From Actinomycetota bacterium (GTDB taxonomy: Bacteria; Actinomycetota; Acidimicrobiia; Acidimicrobiales; Aldehydirespiratoraceae): a stretch of 64,000 nucleotides of DNA. Numbering within the stretch: position 1 is the stretch's first letter; every line of letters starts with the position of its first letter. The position numbers were made by a program, and so were the translations under genes. Shown here piece after piece: positions 63,898 to 64,000 of this stretch. Location: assembly GCA_029979265.1 (NCBI GenBank), contig JAPOHW010000011.1, forward strand, positions 1-64,000. Direction: 5' to 3'. The notes under the pieces are model-generated. The model had not been told where the DNA came from. It worked only from the letters and a program-made list of their open reading frames with translations, and ran no database searches.

Positions 63898-63978
63898 TCA
63901 GACATCCTTGACCTTCTTGGAGAGCACCACCACGAGAGCGGCGAGAACAACCAGGAGGAGGGCACGGTTCTTCGACAT
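63898..63978 (-). CDS. Membrane microprotein (26 residues)
   Basis: 26 residues: MSKNRALLLVVLAALVVVLS then KKVKDV, one hydrophobic helix between basic ends. The ATG has TACGGT six bases before it, the same leaderless signal as the larger genes, and TGA lies 22 bases from the YibE/F gene stop. It is too short for family recognition, so protein status rests on this signal and composition. Confidence 0.55.
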   Translation of the reverse strand: MSKNRALLLVVLAALVVVLSKKVKDV

Positions 63979-63984
63979 CGCCCG

Positions 63985-63990
63985 ACCGTA
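63985..63990 (-). promoter_or_regulatory. Leaderless -10 box of the microprotein gene
   Basis: TACGGT on the minus strand, six bases before ATG 63978. Confidence 0.45.
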
Positions 63991-64000
63991 GCGACCTTGC

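Overview
This is a high-GC chromosomal segment from an actinobacterium. HspR-type heat-shock control with HAIR operators, a PASTA-domain Ser/Thr kinase cluster, an acyl-CoA carboxylase with an epsilon-like small subunit, a ZAS-type anti-sigma factor next to an ECF sigma factor, an EtfD-like membrane oxidoreductase and a Flp/Tad locus with a MinD-like first gene all fit that phylum. The protein style and gene mix look most like the class Acidimicrobiia, perhaps an Ilumatobacter relative; this is inference, since no rRNA gene is present. I see no phage, insertion sequence, CRISPR array or obvious island. The window reads as densely packed core chromosome.

Layout: 0.3-8.4 kb is a chaperone block: clpB, a divergent DUF354 gene, and the operon dnaK-grpE-dnaJ-hspR, with HspR operators before clpB and dnaK. 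At 8.4-10.3 kb an unusual OmpR-type regulator precedes the ammonium transporter amt. At 10.4-13.2 kb are an EtfD-like iron-sulfur oxidoreductase and a TrpG/PabA glutamine amidotransferase. At 13.2-20.5 kb is the cell-wall and division cluster fhaA-fhaB-pstP-rodA-pbpA-pknB, next to tRNA-Leu. Its order matches the mycobacterial trpG to fhaA region except that pknA is absent. At 20.7-26.9 kb are a GGDEF/EAL protein, a GGCT-like protein, a metallo-beta-lactamase fold hydrolase, a PaaX-like regulator and a fatty acid desaturase. At 27.0-31.8 kb is a LacI-type-operator-controlled sugar ABC importer without its ATPase. At 31.9-45.3 kb are metabolic and RNA-maintenance genes: pheA, a methyltransferase, an acyl-CoA carboxylase beta/epsilon pair with comB, a LOG-family protein, a DUF418 protein, a carotenoid oxygenase, a PNPOx-like protein, Nudix, tilS, a DUF2342 metalloprotease, an EEP nuclease and an MDR dehydrogenase. 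At 45.3-46.3 kb are an ECF sigma factor with its zinc anti-sigma factor, and tRNA-Thr. At 46.4-53.7 kb are holB, tmk, an MFS transporter, topA and nhaA. At 53.7-56.9 kb an anti-sigma kinase/STAS pair diverges from a DUF1998 helicase. At 57-64 kb are a thioesterase, the Tad pilus operon (ssd-tadA-tadB-tadC-flp-tadE), a HAD-IB phosphatase, a YibE/F protein and a microprotein. The stretch holB to the HAD phosphatase resembles the mycobacterial holB-topA-helicase-tad-ssd region.

Two sequence habits stand out. First, most genes that head a transcription unit have a TANNNT hexamer ending 5 to 10 bases before the start codon, with no room for a ribosome binding site; they are probably transcribed as leaderless mRNAs. 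Genes inside operons are instead joined by 4-base ATGA or GTGA overlaps or have purine-rich Shine-Dalgarno sites. Second, packing is extreme: convergent genes share or abut stop codons, and several very small genes (26 to 60 codons) sit between or after larger ones.

The observations most worth checking are the leaderless signature, the membrane extension on the sugar permease, the probable CTG start of the Nudix gene, the DUF354 gene enclosed by the HspR regulon, the amt regulator with its phased repeats, and the microproteins. I did not find a clear new multi-gene defence or biosynthetic system.
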